A stretch of 64,000 bases of DNA, taken from the NCBI RefSeq assembly GCF_000972385.1, contig NZ_JXTE01000005.1, forward strand, positions 124,001-188,000, read 5' to 3'. Under the pieces are notes generated by a model. The model did not search any database, was not told where the DNA came from, and worked only from the letters and a program-made list of their open reading frames with translations. Every line of letters begins with the position of its first letter. Position 1 is the first letter of the stretch. The stretch comes from Streptomyces sp. WM6386. Lineage in GTDB: Bacteria > Actinomycetota > Actinomycetes > Streptomycetales > Streptomycetaceae. This document shows, piece by piece, positions 8,336 through 16,473 of this stretch. The position numbers and the translations under genes were made by a program.

Positions 8336-8841
8336 CCGTCGTCAGGCCGATCATCAACCCCGCCCTCCTGCGATCCGTCGCCGGCCGATTCCCCACGGGC
8401 GTCACCGTCATCACCACGGCGACGTCGACCGGCCCGGCGGGATTCACCTGCCAGTCCTTCACCTCGCTGTCCGTGGACCCGCCGCCGATCTCCTTCAACG
8501 TCTCCCGGTCCTCCGACACTTGGCCGCCGGTCCGCGAAGCCGGCAGGTTCTGCGTCAGCATCCTCGCCGCGGACCAGCAGGACACCGCCCGCGCCTTCGC
8601 CCGCCGCCACACCGACCGCTTCGCCGGCATCGCCCACTCCTGCCTCCTGGGCAACGGCACCCCACGGCTGTCCGGCGCAACGGCCTGGCTGGAAGCGACC
8701 GTTGAGGACACCTACGCCGGCGGCGATCACCTGGTCGTCCTCGGCCGTGTCACGGCCGCCATCGCGGGAGAGCGGGAAGAGGCACTGCTGTTCCACCGCG
8801 CGGCGCCTATGGATCGACCGGTTCCGAGGCGGAAGGGCTGA
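8332..8841 (+). CDS. Flavin reductase family protein (HpaC/NtaB-like)
   Basis: A 169-aa FMN-binding split-barrel protein. Seen: AGRFPTGVTVITT near the N-terminus, FTCQSFTSLSVDPPPISFNVSRSSDTW in pieces around residues 35-65, FCVSILAADQQ near 80 and the C-terminal GGDHLVVLGRVTA. These are hallmarks of short-chain flavin reductases that make FMNH2 or FADH2 with NAD(P)H for a partner monooxygenase. No flavin-dependent oxygenase or halogenase lies in the operon. It may serve an enzyme elsewhere, reduce iron or flavin for the HExxH enzyme, or act on the peptide itself. The ATG overlaps the MFS stop by 4 nt; last gene of the operon. Confidence 0.88.
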   Translation: MTVVRPIINPALLRSVAGRFPTGVTVITTATSTGPAGFTCQSFTSLSVDPPPISFNVSRSSDTWPPVREAGRFCVSILAADQQDTARAFARRHTDRFAGIAHSCLLGNGTPRLSGATAWLEATVEDTYAGGDHLVVLGRVTAAIAGEREEALLFHRAAPMDRPVPRRKG

Positions 8842-8890
8842 GGCGTGTGGGGTGAGGGTCCCTTCGCCTGCGCCGTCGGCGACCCGGGCC

Positions 8891-9658
8891 TCAGCGAGGT
8901 CCCTGTACCACCGAGAAGCGTGCCCCCTCCGGATCCGCCACCGTCGCCACGCGGCCGTGGGCGCTCTCGTGGGCCGGTTGCAGGATGTGGCCGCCGAGGG
9001 CGGTGAGGTGGGAGAGGGTTTCGTCGGCGTCGGCCACCTCGAAGTACGTCATCCAGTGCGGGCCCCGGTCGCGGGGGAGGGAGTTGCCGACTCCGTGGAT
9101 TCCGGCAACCGGGTGGCCGGCGATATGGAGGGTGACGTAGTCGAAGTCGGCGGAGACCACCGGCTCCTCCTCGTAGCCGAAGACCGTTTCGTAGAACTTG
9201 GTGACGCTCGCCGTCTCGAAGGTGAGCAGCTCGTGCCAGGCCGGTGTGCCGGGGACGCCTGAGATGCCCGTGCCGCGGTGCGCTCCCGCCTGCCAGATGC
9301 CGAAGACCGCGCCGGAGGGGTCGGAACCGATCGCGAGGCGGCCCGCCTCGTCCGCGTCCAGGGGGCCGACCCCGACCGTGCCGCCGCACAGCCGTACCGT
9401 CTCCGCGGTCAGGTCGACGTCGTCCGAGGCGAGGTAGGGCGTCCAGGCGACCGGGAGGTGGCGGTCGGGGGGAAGTTGGCCGATTCCGGCGACCTCCTCG
9501 CCGTCCAGCAGGGCCCGGACGTAGGGGCCGAGCTGCTTGGGACCGGGTTGGAATTCCCAACCGAACAGTTCGCCGTAGAAGTCCTGGGTCGTGGTCAGTC
9601 CGTGCACCATCAGGCTCACCCAGCAGGGTGTGCCGGGCGTGTGCGTTTCGCCGGTCAT
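8891..9658 (-). CDS. VOC (glyoxalase/bleomycin-resistance-like) family protein, two domains
   Basis: A 255-aa protein made of two vicinal-oxygen-chelate modules of about 120 aa each. The first starts PCWVSLMVHGLTTTQDFYG, the second PAWHELLTFETASVTKFYE. Both carry the beta-alpha-beta-beta-beta layout, and the second ends in a RFSVVQGP strand. The ATG at 9658 has a purine-rich stretch (GGAGAG) upstream; the longer open frame beyond it is not coding. It is convergent with the peptide operon. Substrate cannot be assigned; such proteins range from glyoxalase-like enzymes to drug-binding proteins. Confidence 0.85.
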   Translation of the reverse strand: MTGETHTPGTPCWVSLMVHGLTTTQDFYGELFGWEFQPGPKQLGPYVRALLDGEEVAGIGQLPPDRHLPVAWTPYLASDDVDLTAETVRLCGGTVGVGPLDADEAGRLAIGSDPSGAVFGIWQAGAHRGTGISGVPGTPAWHELLTFETASVTKFYETVFGYEEEPVVSADFDYVTLHIAGHPVAGIHGVGNSLPRDRGPHWMTYFEVADADETLSHLTALGGHILQPAHESAHGRVATVADPEGARFSVVQGPR

Positions 9659-9955
9659 CGTCACTCTCTCCTCGACCCCTCGCGGCGGCCGTGTCACCGC
9701 CGCTCTCCGGAACCCCGTGCCGATGCTCGCACCACCCGTGGCACGGCGCGCTCCGGGCGCGCCGCCGCTGCGTGGCCCTTGTCCGCAGAATGCCCGGTGT
9801 GCGATTTCCCGTCCGCTTCTGCGCGATTGCCCACAGGTGTCGATCGGCTGTACAGCATGTGCCCGATCCCATACGCCTCGTGATCGGGCCTGCCCGGCGG
9901 AGCAGAGTAGCCCGACATGGAGGATGCGGCCACCCCGTACGCAAGGATGGTGGCC

Positions 9956-10813
9956 ATGAACGCCATCATCTCCGCATCCGAACTCGCGAGCGAACTGACG
10001 GGCGAGAACCCGCCGGTACTGCTTGACGTCCGTTGGCAGTTGAGCGTGGCCAAGGCGGCCGGGGAGCCGCCCTTCGACGGCCGGGCCGAGTACGCGGCCG
10101 GGCACATCCCGGGCGCCGTCTTCGTGGACCTGGACAGGGAACTTGCCTCCGCCGCCGGTGCGCGCGGGCGGCATCCATTGCCCGATGTCGCGGAGTTCGG
10201 TGCCGCGATGCGCCGGGCGGGTGTGTCGGCCGCCGCGCCGGTGGTCGTGTACGACGGGGGACAGGGCTGGGCGGCCGCCCGCGCGTGGTGGCTGCTGCGC
10301 TGGACGGGTCACCCGGACGTGCGGGTCCTCGACGGCGGGTTGCCGACGTGGGAGGGGCCCCTGCAGTCGTCGGTGCCCGGTCCCGCTCGCGCCGAGGGCG
10401 ACTTCCGACCGATGCCGGGACCCGCGGGGCTGCTCGACGCGGACGCGGCGGCGGCGCTGGCGCGGTCCGGGGTGCTGTTCGACGCGCGGGCGGGGGAGCG
10501 GTACCGGGGTGAGGTCGAGCCGATCGACCGGGTCGGCGGGCACATCCCGGGCGCCGTGTCCGCGCCGACGAACGAGAACGTGGGGCCGGACGGCCGGTTC
10601 CTGCCGCCGGAGGAGCTGGGCGCTCGCTTCAAGGCCCTCGGGGCGGGCGACGGCTCCGAGGTCGGGGTGTACTGCGGTTCGGGCGTTTCCGGGGCACACG
10701 AGGTGCTGGCCCTGGCGGTCGCGGGGATTCCGGCGGCGCTGTACGTCGGTTCGTGGTCGGAGTGGTCGTCGGATCCGTCTCGGCCGGTCGCCGTGGGCCC
10801 GGACCCTCAGTGA
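9956..10813 (+). CDS. Sulfurtransferase (thiosulfate/3-mercaptopyruvate type, two rhodanese domains)
   Basis: A 285-aa tandem rhodanese protein. The N-terminal, non-catalytic domain covers about residues 5-130 (LLDVRWQL, AGHIPGAVFVDLD). The C-terminal catalytic domain has the loop YCGSGVSG, with Cys240 as the persulfide-forming cysteine. CGSGV-type loops are associated with mercaptopyruvate sulfurtransferases. The ATG at 9956 is chosen because AAGGA lies 9 nt upstream; an ATG at 9917 would add 13 unconserved-looking residues. It stands alone between two minus-strand genes. Confidence 0.9.
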   Translation: MNAIISASELASELTGENPPVLLDVRWQLSVAKAAGEPPFDGRAEYAAGHIPGAVFVDLDRELASAAGARGRHPLPDVAEFGAAMRRAGVSAAAPVVVYDGGQGWAAARAWWLLRWTGHPDVRVLDGGLPTWEGPLQSSVPGPARAEGDFRPMPGPAGLLDADAAAALARSGVLFDARAGERYRGEVEPIDRVGGHIPGAVSAPTNENVGPDGRFLPPEELGARFKALGAGDGSEVGVYCGSGVSGAHEVLALAVAGIPAALYVGSWSEWSSDPSRPVAVGPDPQ

Positions 10814-10860
10814 CCCGGCGCTGACGGGCTGCCGCCCGCTTCGGGCACGAATGCCCGCAG

Positions 10861-10912
10861 GCCGGGCGGCTGAAGGCGCGGCCTCGCGCGGCCACGCCTT
10901 CAGCCGCCCGGC
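10861..10912. terminator. Bidirectional terminator hairpin between sulfurtransferase and sepH
   Basis: An 18-bp perfect inverted repeat (10861-10878 and 10895-10912), with further GGCC/GGCC pairing inside, sits between two convergent genes. It is a strong GC-rich stem-loop without a T-run, the usual Streptomyces form. Confidence 0.8.
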
Positions 10913-11001
10913 CGTACCCGCGTCGCCCAAGCCGGAGGGCCCGCTGCCGACCGGCGCGGGCCCTCATCCTCGTACGGCCGTCTCCACAGCCGTACGACCG
11001 A

Positions 11002-12036
11002 CTACTCCTGCTTCTTGCGGCGCGTGCCGAACACGATCTCGTCCCAGCTCGGGACCGCCGCGCGGCGGCCGGGGCGGACGCCGTCGGCCTCGGCCTGGCG
11101 GTCGGTGGAGCCGATGAGGCGGTCGCGGTGGCTGCCGACGGAGCGGGGCATGAGGACGTCCGCGTAGGCCGAGCCGGCCGAGGCCGCCGGGGCCGGGGGT
11201 TCCTCCGCCTCGGGTTCGGCGGGGGGCTCCTCCATGGGTGGGGCGGGCTCCGACGGGCGCTCCGGAACCACCAGGTCGCCCCGGAAGCTCGGTACCGCCT
11301 CCAGCAGGCTGGTCAGCGAGTCCCGCTCGGCCGTGGCCTCCTCGACCGGATCGGGAGTCGGCGCGGGCGGGCTCGGCCGGTCCAGGGCACGGTCCAGCGG
11401 ACGGTCGCGCGGCAGCCGCGCGATCCGCGGGACGAACGGAAAGCTGGGTTCCGGCACGGCGAGGTCGTCGGACTCGCCGATCAGCGAGCGCGCCTCCTCG
11501 TCGACGGCCTGGACGAGCCGCCGGGGCGGGTCGTACGTCCAGCTCGCCGAGTGCGGTTCGCCCGCGACCCGGTAGACCAGCAGGACTTCCCAGGTGCCGT
11601 CGTCGCGGCGCCACGAGTCCCACTGGACGGTGTCCTTCTCGACGCCGCGCAGCAGCAGGCGCTCCTGGACGGCCTCGCCGAGCTGGGGACCCGCGTTCTC
11701 GCCGGGGCGGCGGACGGGTGTTTTGCGTGCCCGCTCGGCCATGAACGCGCGCTCCGCGAGCACAGGGCCCTCGAATCGGCGTACGCGGTCCACGGGGATG
11801 CCGGCCATCTGCGCGACCTCTTCGGCCGTCGCACCGGCGCGTATACGTGCCTGAATGTCACGGGGGCGGAGATGGCTCTCCACCTCGATCTCGATCTGGC
11901 CGAGGCGGGGACGGTCGCCGCGTACCGCGGCGCGCAGACGCTCGTCAATCGGAAGCGTGTACTCCGTGCTGTCCGCAGCCTTCAGCACCAGCCGTGTGCC
12001 GTCATTCGAGACGGCCACGACACGCAGTTCGGGCAT
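11002..12036 (-). CDS. sepH: Cell-division regulator SepH (DUF3071)
   Basis: A 344-aa cytoplasmic protein beginning MPELRVVAVSNDG, the typical N-terminus of the actinobacterial SepH/DUF3071 family. SepH binds FtsZ and promotes its assembly at septa during sporulation. The conserved DUF3071 region with a helix-turn-helix-like stretch (TAEEVAQMAGIPVDRVRRFEG) spans about residues 1-200. A Pro/Glu-rich disordered linker (about 215-300) follows, then a conserved tail VPSWDEIVFGTRRKK. The ATG at 12036 is followed directly by the conserved N-terminus; a longer open frame upstream is not used. It is transcribed toward the hairpin at 10861. Confidence 0.93.
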   Translation of the reverse strand: MPELRVVAVSNDGTRLVLKAADSTEYTLPIDERLRAAVRGDRPRLGQIEIEVESHLRPRDIQARIRAGATAEEVAQMAGIPVDRVRRFEGPVLAERAFMAERARKTPVRRPGENAGPQLGEAVQERLLLRGVEKDTVQWDSWRRDDGTWEVLLVYRVAGEPHSASWTYDPPRRLVQAVDEEARSLIGESDDLAVPEPSFPFVPRIARLPRDRPLDRALDRPSPPAPTPDPVEEATAERDSLTSLLEAVPSFRGDLVVPERPSEPAPPMEEPPAEPEAEEPPAPAASAGSAYADVLMPRSVGSHRDRLIGSTDRQAEADGVRPGRRAAVPSWDEIVFGTRRKKQE

Positions 12037-12631
12037 GGGGACCTCCCGGGTGGTGCCTGCCGACGTCACGTGCGTCGCTGCTTCCGCTAGTCGAGTGTGG
12101 CCTGCCCGGGTGCAGCCTGCCACAACCTTGCCGAGTTGCCCGGCGTGTCGGGCACGGGCCCTGGATCGCCGTTATGGCACGGTTACCTATTCGCAACGCT
12201 AAGTGACCAACTCCGTCACCCTGTGCAACTAGCCCCCTCCTGGCGGTCCTTGGAGCCGTGGACGCCCTGGCGGGAGACCGGATCCAGGGCTCGCAACAGT
12301 ACTCCATTTGGACCACGTGCGTGGATTGGCGCGCCGCCCAACTTCTGGCAGCAGACCGGACTTGACGGCCTCTCGCGCGAATTTGCGGATCTTGAACGTG
12401 GCGTACTTCACGGAATCACCAGAAACGGAACTATTGGTTTCGTGCGTACGTCCCTTTCTCGCGCAGTTGGTTGGTCAACTGCGGGAAAGGCAGGCGGGAT
12501 CCAGGAATACGCGGAAGGTCCGATATCGGCGCTGTCGCCGGACTCCTCGTCCTCGAAGTCCGGTGGCGGCACGCCCACTTCGACCGGTTCGCAGACCAGC
12601 TCGACGCTGACGCCCGGTGAGCCCGGGGACG
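12037..12631. other. Gene-free gap with a lower-G+C stretch
   Basis: This 595-base interval between sepH and the sugar-lactone oxidase gene holds no convincing gene. Its first part should carry the sepH promoter. From about 12180 to 12500 the sequence has visibly more A/T than the rest of the window (for example ACGGAACTATTGGTTTCG near 12426). Several ORFs of 60-200 codons cross it but lack RBSs and consistent third-position G/C. A minus-strand frame starting at 12411 (MKYATFKIRKFAREAVK) keeps Streptomyces-like codon use for about 20 codons and then loses it. Possibly a remnant of transferred DNA. Confidence 0.6.
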
Positions 12632-13960
12632 CTACGACCCCAACACCCTCCGCAAGTAGTCGTTCTGGAACCGGCGATCAGGATCGAGCCGATCCCGCAG
12701 TGCGGTGAACTCGCCGAAGCGGGGGTAGACCCCGGCGAAGTACTCGGCGTCGCGCGTGTGCACCTTGCCCCAGTGCGGACGCCCCTCGTGCGCGGTGAAG
12801 ATGCGCTCGGCGGCGGTGAAGTACGCCTGGTAGGGCGTGCCCTTGACCATGTGCACGGCGATGTAGGCGCTGTCGCGGCCCGACGCCGTGGACAGGGTGA
12901 TGTCGTCGGCCGGCGCGGTGCGCACCTCGATCGGGAAGCTGATCCTGAGACCGGAGCGCTCGACCATGGTCCTCAGCTCGCGCAGCGTCTCGGCGACGGC
13001 CTCGCGCGGGACGGCGTACTCCATCTCCACGAAGCGCACCCGGCGCGGTGACGTGAAGACCTTGTAGGGGATGTCCGTGTAGGTCCGCGAGGACAGGGCC
13101 TTGCTGGAGATCCGGGCGATCGTCGGGATCGTCCCGGGCGCCGCGCGGCCGACCCACTGGGCGACCTGGAAGACGCCGTTGGAGAGGAACTCGTCCTCGA
13201 TCCAGCCCTGGAGCTGCGGAACCGGTTTCTCCGGGCCCGCGCTGCGGTTGTTGCGCTTGGTGTTGGTGCTGCCGGTGTGCGGGAACCAGTAGAACTCGAA
13301 GTGCTCGTTCTCGGCCCACAGTTCGTCGAAGTCGGCGAGGACCTTGTCGAAGGGCATCGGTTCCTCGCGGGCCGTCAGCAGGAAGATGGGCTCCACGGCG
13401 AAGGTGATCGCGGTGACGATGCCGAGGGCGCCGAGGCCGATGCGGGCGGCGGCGAAGACCGCGCGCTCTTCTTCGGTCCCCTTCTCGGAGCAGGCGAGCA
13501 CCGAGCCGTCGGCGGTGACCAGTTCCAGGCCCTTGATCTGGGCGGCGATCGAAGCGGACTCACGGCCGGTGCCGTGCGTGCCGGTGCTGGTGGCGCCGGA
13601 GACGGTCTGCTCCATGATGTCGCCCATGTTCGTGAGCGACAGACCCTCGCGCGCGAGAGCCATGTTGAGCCTCTTGAGCGGGGTCCCGGCCTCCACGGTG
13701 ACCGTCCCGGCCTCACGGTCGATGTCGCGGATACCGGTCAACAGTTGAGGGCGGATCAACACACCGTCGGTGGCGGCGATCGAGGTGAAGGAGTGTCCGG
13801 TGCCGACGGCCTTCACCTTCAGGCCGTCCGTGGCCGCCTTCCGTACGGCGTCCGCGAGCTCCTCGACCGAAGCCGGAGTGACCTCCCGCGCGGGGCGGGC
13901 GGCGACGTTTCCACCCCAGTTACGCCACGTGCCGATCTTCCCGCTCGCTGTGCTGCTCAA
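12632..13960 (-). CDS. FAD-dependent sugar-1,4-lactone/alditol oxidase (D-arabinono-1,4-lactone oxidase family)
   Basis: A 442-aa flavoprotein of the VAO/PCMH fold. The FAD-binding half contains AVGTGHSFTSIAATDG (residues about 50-65, where family members often bind FAD covalently through the His) and TSTGTHGTG near residue 120. The C-terminal ALO domain ends RLDPDRRFQNDYLRRVLG. Members oxidise sugar lactones or polyols with O2, giving H2O2. The ATG lies inside the end of the upstream MFS gene (41-nt overlap), so the two are co-transcribed, with the transporter first. Substrate is unknown; the transporter may move the same sugar or an unrelated compound. Confidence 0.9.
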   Translation of the reverse strand: MSSTASGKIGTWRNWGGNVAARPAREVTPASVEELADAVRKAATDGLKVKAVGTGHSFTSIAATDGVLIRPQLLTGIRDIDREAGTVTVEAGTPLKRLNMALAREGLSLTNMGDIMEQTVSGATSTGTHGTGRESASIAAQIKGLELVTADGSVLACSEKGTEEERAVFAAARIGLGALGIVTAITFAVEPIFLLTAREEPMPFDKVLADFDELWAENEHFEFYWFPHTGSTNTKRNNRSAGPEKPVPQLQGWIEDEFLSNGVFQVAQWVGRAAPGTIPTIARISSKALSSRTYTDIPYKVFTSPRRVRFVEMEYAVPREAVAETLRELRTMVERSGLRISFPIEVRTAPADDITLSTASGRDSAYIAVHMVKGTPYQAYFTAAERIFTAHEGRPHWGKVHTRDAEYFAGVYPRFGEFTALRDRLDPDRRFQNDYLRRVLGS

Positions 13961-15161
13961 CGGTGCCTCCCCGACCCGGAGCCGGCCCCTTGAGCCGGCG
14001 GTACCCCAGCAAACCGACCGCGACCGCGACGGCCCCGGACACCGCCGGAACCCCGTACCCGGCGCGCGCCCCGGCCGCGTCGATGACCCAGCCGGCCGCG
14101 GAGGAGCCGAGTGCGACGCCGACCGCGAGCCCGGTACTGATCCAGGTCATGCCCTCGGTCAGCTGCGCGCGTGGTACGTGCTGCTCGATGAGGGACATCG
14201 TGGTGATCATCGTGGGAGCGATGGCCAGGCCCGCAAGGAACAGCGCCACGGCCAGAAACGGCAAGTTTCCGACCAGTAGGAGGGGGATCATACTCACGGC
14301 CATCGCGCATATGCCCAGCAGCCAGCGAGGTTCGGGCGCCCCCTTGAAGTGCAGCAGCCCGAAGACGAGGCCGGCCGCGCAGGAGCCCGCCGCGTACAGG
14401 GCGAGCACGATGCTGGCGGCGCCCTTGTGGCCCTGCTCGTCGGCGAAGGCCACGGTGACCACGTCGACCGCACCGAAGATGGCCCCGGTCGCCACAAAGG
14501 TGGCCACCAGGACCTGGAGCCCGGCAGAGCGCAGGGCGCTGCCGCCGTCGCCGTGCTTCTCGCGCGGGTGCGGTGCGGGCTCGGTGGCGCGCTGGGCGGT
14601 CAGCCAGAAGACGCCGACCGCCAGGAAGCAGGCGGCGAGCAGCGGCCCCGCCTCCGGGAACCACGCCGTGGACAGTCCGATCGAGATGATCGGCCCGAAG
14701 ATGAAGCAGACCTCGTCGATCACCGACTCGAACGAGTACGCGGTGTGCAGCTGCGGCGTCCCGCCGTACAGCGCGGCCCACCGCGCGCGGATCATCGCGC
14801 CGATGCTCGGCACGCACCCGATGCCTGCGCTGAACACGTACAGCGTCCAGTCGGGCCACCTGTAGTGCGCCGCGAACAGCAGTCCGGCCGCCGAGACGAG
14901 TGCGATCAGCGTCGCCGGTCGCAGCACCCGCCGCTGCCCGTGCTGATCCACCAGCCGCGAGACCTGCGGGCCCGCCACCGCCGCGGCCAGCGCCATGGTG
15001 GCCGACAGCGCGCCGGCGAGCCCGTACCGACCGGTGAGCTGGGAGACCATGGTCACCACGCCGATGCCCATCATCGACAACGGCATCCGGCCGAGGAACC
15101 CCGCGGCGGAGAAGCCCTTGCTGCCGGGGGCGGCGAACAGGGCGAGGTAGGGGCTCGGCAC
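13920..15161 (-). CDS. MFS transporter
   Basis: A 413-aa membrane protein with about 12 hydrophobic segments. The first half contains LVDQHGQRRVLRP, an MFS motif-A-like loop between TM2 and TM3. A basic/acidic central loop (APHPREKHGDGG) splits the halves, and a charged C-terminal tail lacks hydrophobicity. The GTG start at 15161 is preceded by GGAGG five nt upstream. It leads an operon with the lactone oxidase. A partial iron-box-like sequence lies in the divergent region toward ferrochelatase. It could be a sugar or siderophore/drug efflux pump; the substrate is not readable. Confidence 0.87.
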   Translation of the reverse strand: MPSPYLALFAAPGSKGFSAAGFLGRMPLSMMGIGVVTMVSQLTGRYGLAGALSATMALAAAVAGPQVSRLVDQHGQRRVLRPATLIALVSAAGLLFAAHYRWPDWTLYVFSAGIGCVPSIGAMIRARWAALYGGTPQLHTAYSFESVIDEVCFIFGPIISIGLSTAWFPEAGPLLAACFLAVGVFWLTAQRATEPAPHPREKHGDGGSALRSAGLQVLVATFVATGAIFGAVDVVTVAFADEQGHKGAASIVLALYAAGSCAAGLVFGLLHFKGAPEPRWLLGICAMAVSMIPLLLVGNLPFLAVALFLAGLAIAPTMITTMSLIEQHVPRAQLTEGMTWISTGLAVGVALGSSAAGWVIDAAGARAGYGVPAVSGAVAVAVGLLGYRRLKGPAPGRGGTVEQHSEREDRHVA

Positions 15162-15241
15162 AGGGGCCTCCGGTCGGACAGGGTCGGCTGTGGATGCCGA
15201 CAGTCCAGTAAGGCGTGAAGGCAGCGGATACAGCTTACGAG

Positions 15242-15255
15242 TTAGGTGACCCTAA
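15242..15255. promoter_or_regulatory. Weak iron-box-like palindrome between MFS gene and hemH
   Basis: TTAGGTGACCCTAA reads as TTAGG-N4-CCTAA. It matches the 19-bp DtxR/IdeR/DmdR iron box at about 13 of 19 positions, with a shortened spacer. It sits in the divergent region between a transporter and ferrochelatase, which makes iron control plausible, but the match is partial. Confidence 0.3.
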
Positions 15256-15337
15256 TGCACCTGGCGGGCCGGTCCCGGAACTCCGTCCGTCACCCCGCCG
15301 TTTCCCGGCTGTCAGTACCGGATGACAGGATCGACCC

Positions 15338-16465
15338 ATGCGAGACGCGCTCGATGCCACTCCCTACGACGCCCTGCTCCTGCTCTCGTTCGGCGGCCCG
15401 GAGGGCCCGGACGACGTCGTCCCGTTCCTGGAGAACGTGACGCGAGGGCGAGGCATCCCCAAGGAACGCCTGAAGGAAGTCGGGCAGCACTACTTCCTGT
15501 TCGGCGGGGTCAGCCCCATCAACGACCAGAACCGCGCCCTGCTGGACGCCCTGCGCAAGGACTTCGCCGACCACGGCCTGGGTCTGCCGATCTACTGGGG
15601 CAACCGCAACTGGGCCCCGTACCTGACGGACACCCTGCGCGAGATGGTCGCCGACGGCCATCGCCGCATCCTGGTCCTCGCCACGAGCGCGTACGCCTCG
15701 TACTCGGGCTGCCGCCAGTACCGGGAGAACCTCGCCGACTCGCTGGCGGCGCTGGAGGCCGAAGGCGTGGAGCTCCCCCAGGTCGACAAGTTGCGGCACT
15801 ACTTCAACCACGAGGGCTTCCTGGAGCCCATGGTCGAGGGCGTCCTGCGGTCCCTCGCCGACCTCCCCGAGGACGTCCGGGACGGCGCGCACCTCGCCTT
15901 CTCGACCCACTCCATTCCGAACGCGTCGGCGGACACCTCCGGCCCGGTCGAGGACCACGGCGACGGCGGCGCGTACGTGGAGCAGCATCTGGAGGTCTCG
16001 CGGCTGATCGCCGAGGCGGTCCGCGAGCGCACCGGCGTGGACCACCCCTGGCAGCTCGTCTACCAGTCCCGCTCGGGCGCCCCGCACATCCCGTGGCTGG
16101 AGCCGGACATCTGCGACCACCTGGAGGAGCGCCACGCGTCCGGCGCCCCCGCGGTGGTGATCGCCCCCATCGGCTTCGTCTCCGACCACATGGAGGTCCT
16201 GTACGACCTCGACACGGAGGCCAGGGCCAAGGCCAAGGAGCTGGGGCTGCCGATGCGCCGCTCGGCCACGGTCGGCGCCGACCCGCGGTTCGCCGCCGCG
16301 ATCCGCGACCTGGTCCTGGAGCGATCCGCCCTCGAGCGCGGCCAGGAGGTCACGCCCTGCGCCCTCGGCGCACTCGGCGCGAGCCACAACCTCTGCCCGA
16401 TCGGCTGCTGCCCGTCCCGTGCCCCCCACCCCGCCGCCGCGGGCGTCGACAGCCCCTACGCGTGA
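15338..16465 (+). CDS. hemH: Ferrochelatase (coproporphyrin III type)
   Basis: A 375-aa enzyme that inserts Fe2+ into a porphyrin; in actinobacteria this is coproporphyrin III (CpfC). Motifs seen: [15 protein letters not shown] at the N-terminus, [16 protein letters not shown] (catalytic His) near residue 190, [15 protein letters not shown] near 240, and [19 protein letters not shown] with the second catalytic region. A C-terminal Cys cluster (TPC, then LCPIGCC) fits the [2Fe-2S] site of actinobacterial ferrochelatases. The inositol monophosphatase gene follows after 8 nt, so the two are likely co-transcribed. Confidence 0.95.
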   Translation: MRDALDATPYDALLLLSFGGPEGPDDVVPFLENVTRGRGIPKERLKEVGQHYFLFGGVSPINDQNRALLDALRKDFADHGLGLPIYWGNRNWAPYLTDTLREMVADGHRRILVLATSAYASYSGCRQYRENLADSLAALEAEGVELPQVDKLRHYFNHEGFLEPMVEGVLRSLADLPEDVRDGAHLAFSTHSIPNASADTSGPVEDHGDGGAYVEQHLEVSRLIAEAVRERTGVDHPWQLVYQSRSGAPHIPWLEPDICDHLEERHASGAPAVVIAPIGFVSDHMEVLYDLDTEARAKAKELGLPMRRSATVGADPRFAAAIRDLVLERSALERGQEVTPCALGALGASHNLCPIGCCPSRAPHPAAAGVDSPYA

Positions 16466-16473
16466 GGAACCCC

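Noticed and set aside
9861..9899. GCCCGATC...GATCGGGC inverted repeat upstream of the sulfurtransferase
   Set aside because: Eight-bp arms with a 23-base spacer; too weak to call an operator without conservation data.
9659..10930. Upstream extension of the VOC protein frame to 10930
   Set aside because: The first ~424 codons run antisense through the sulfurtransferase gene; the natural start is the ATG at 9658 with an RBS.
12097..12708. A 203-codon plus-strand frame in the sepH/lactone-oxidase gap
   Set aside because: No ribosome-binding site, mixed third-position bases, Ser/Thr/Pro-rich tail that overlaps the end of the lactone oxidase gene. Treated as non-coding.
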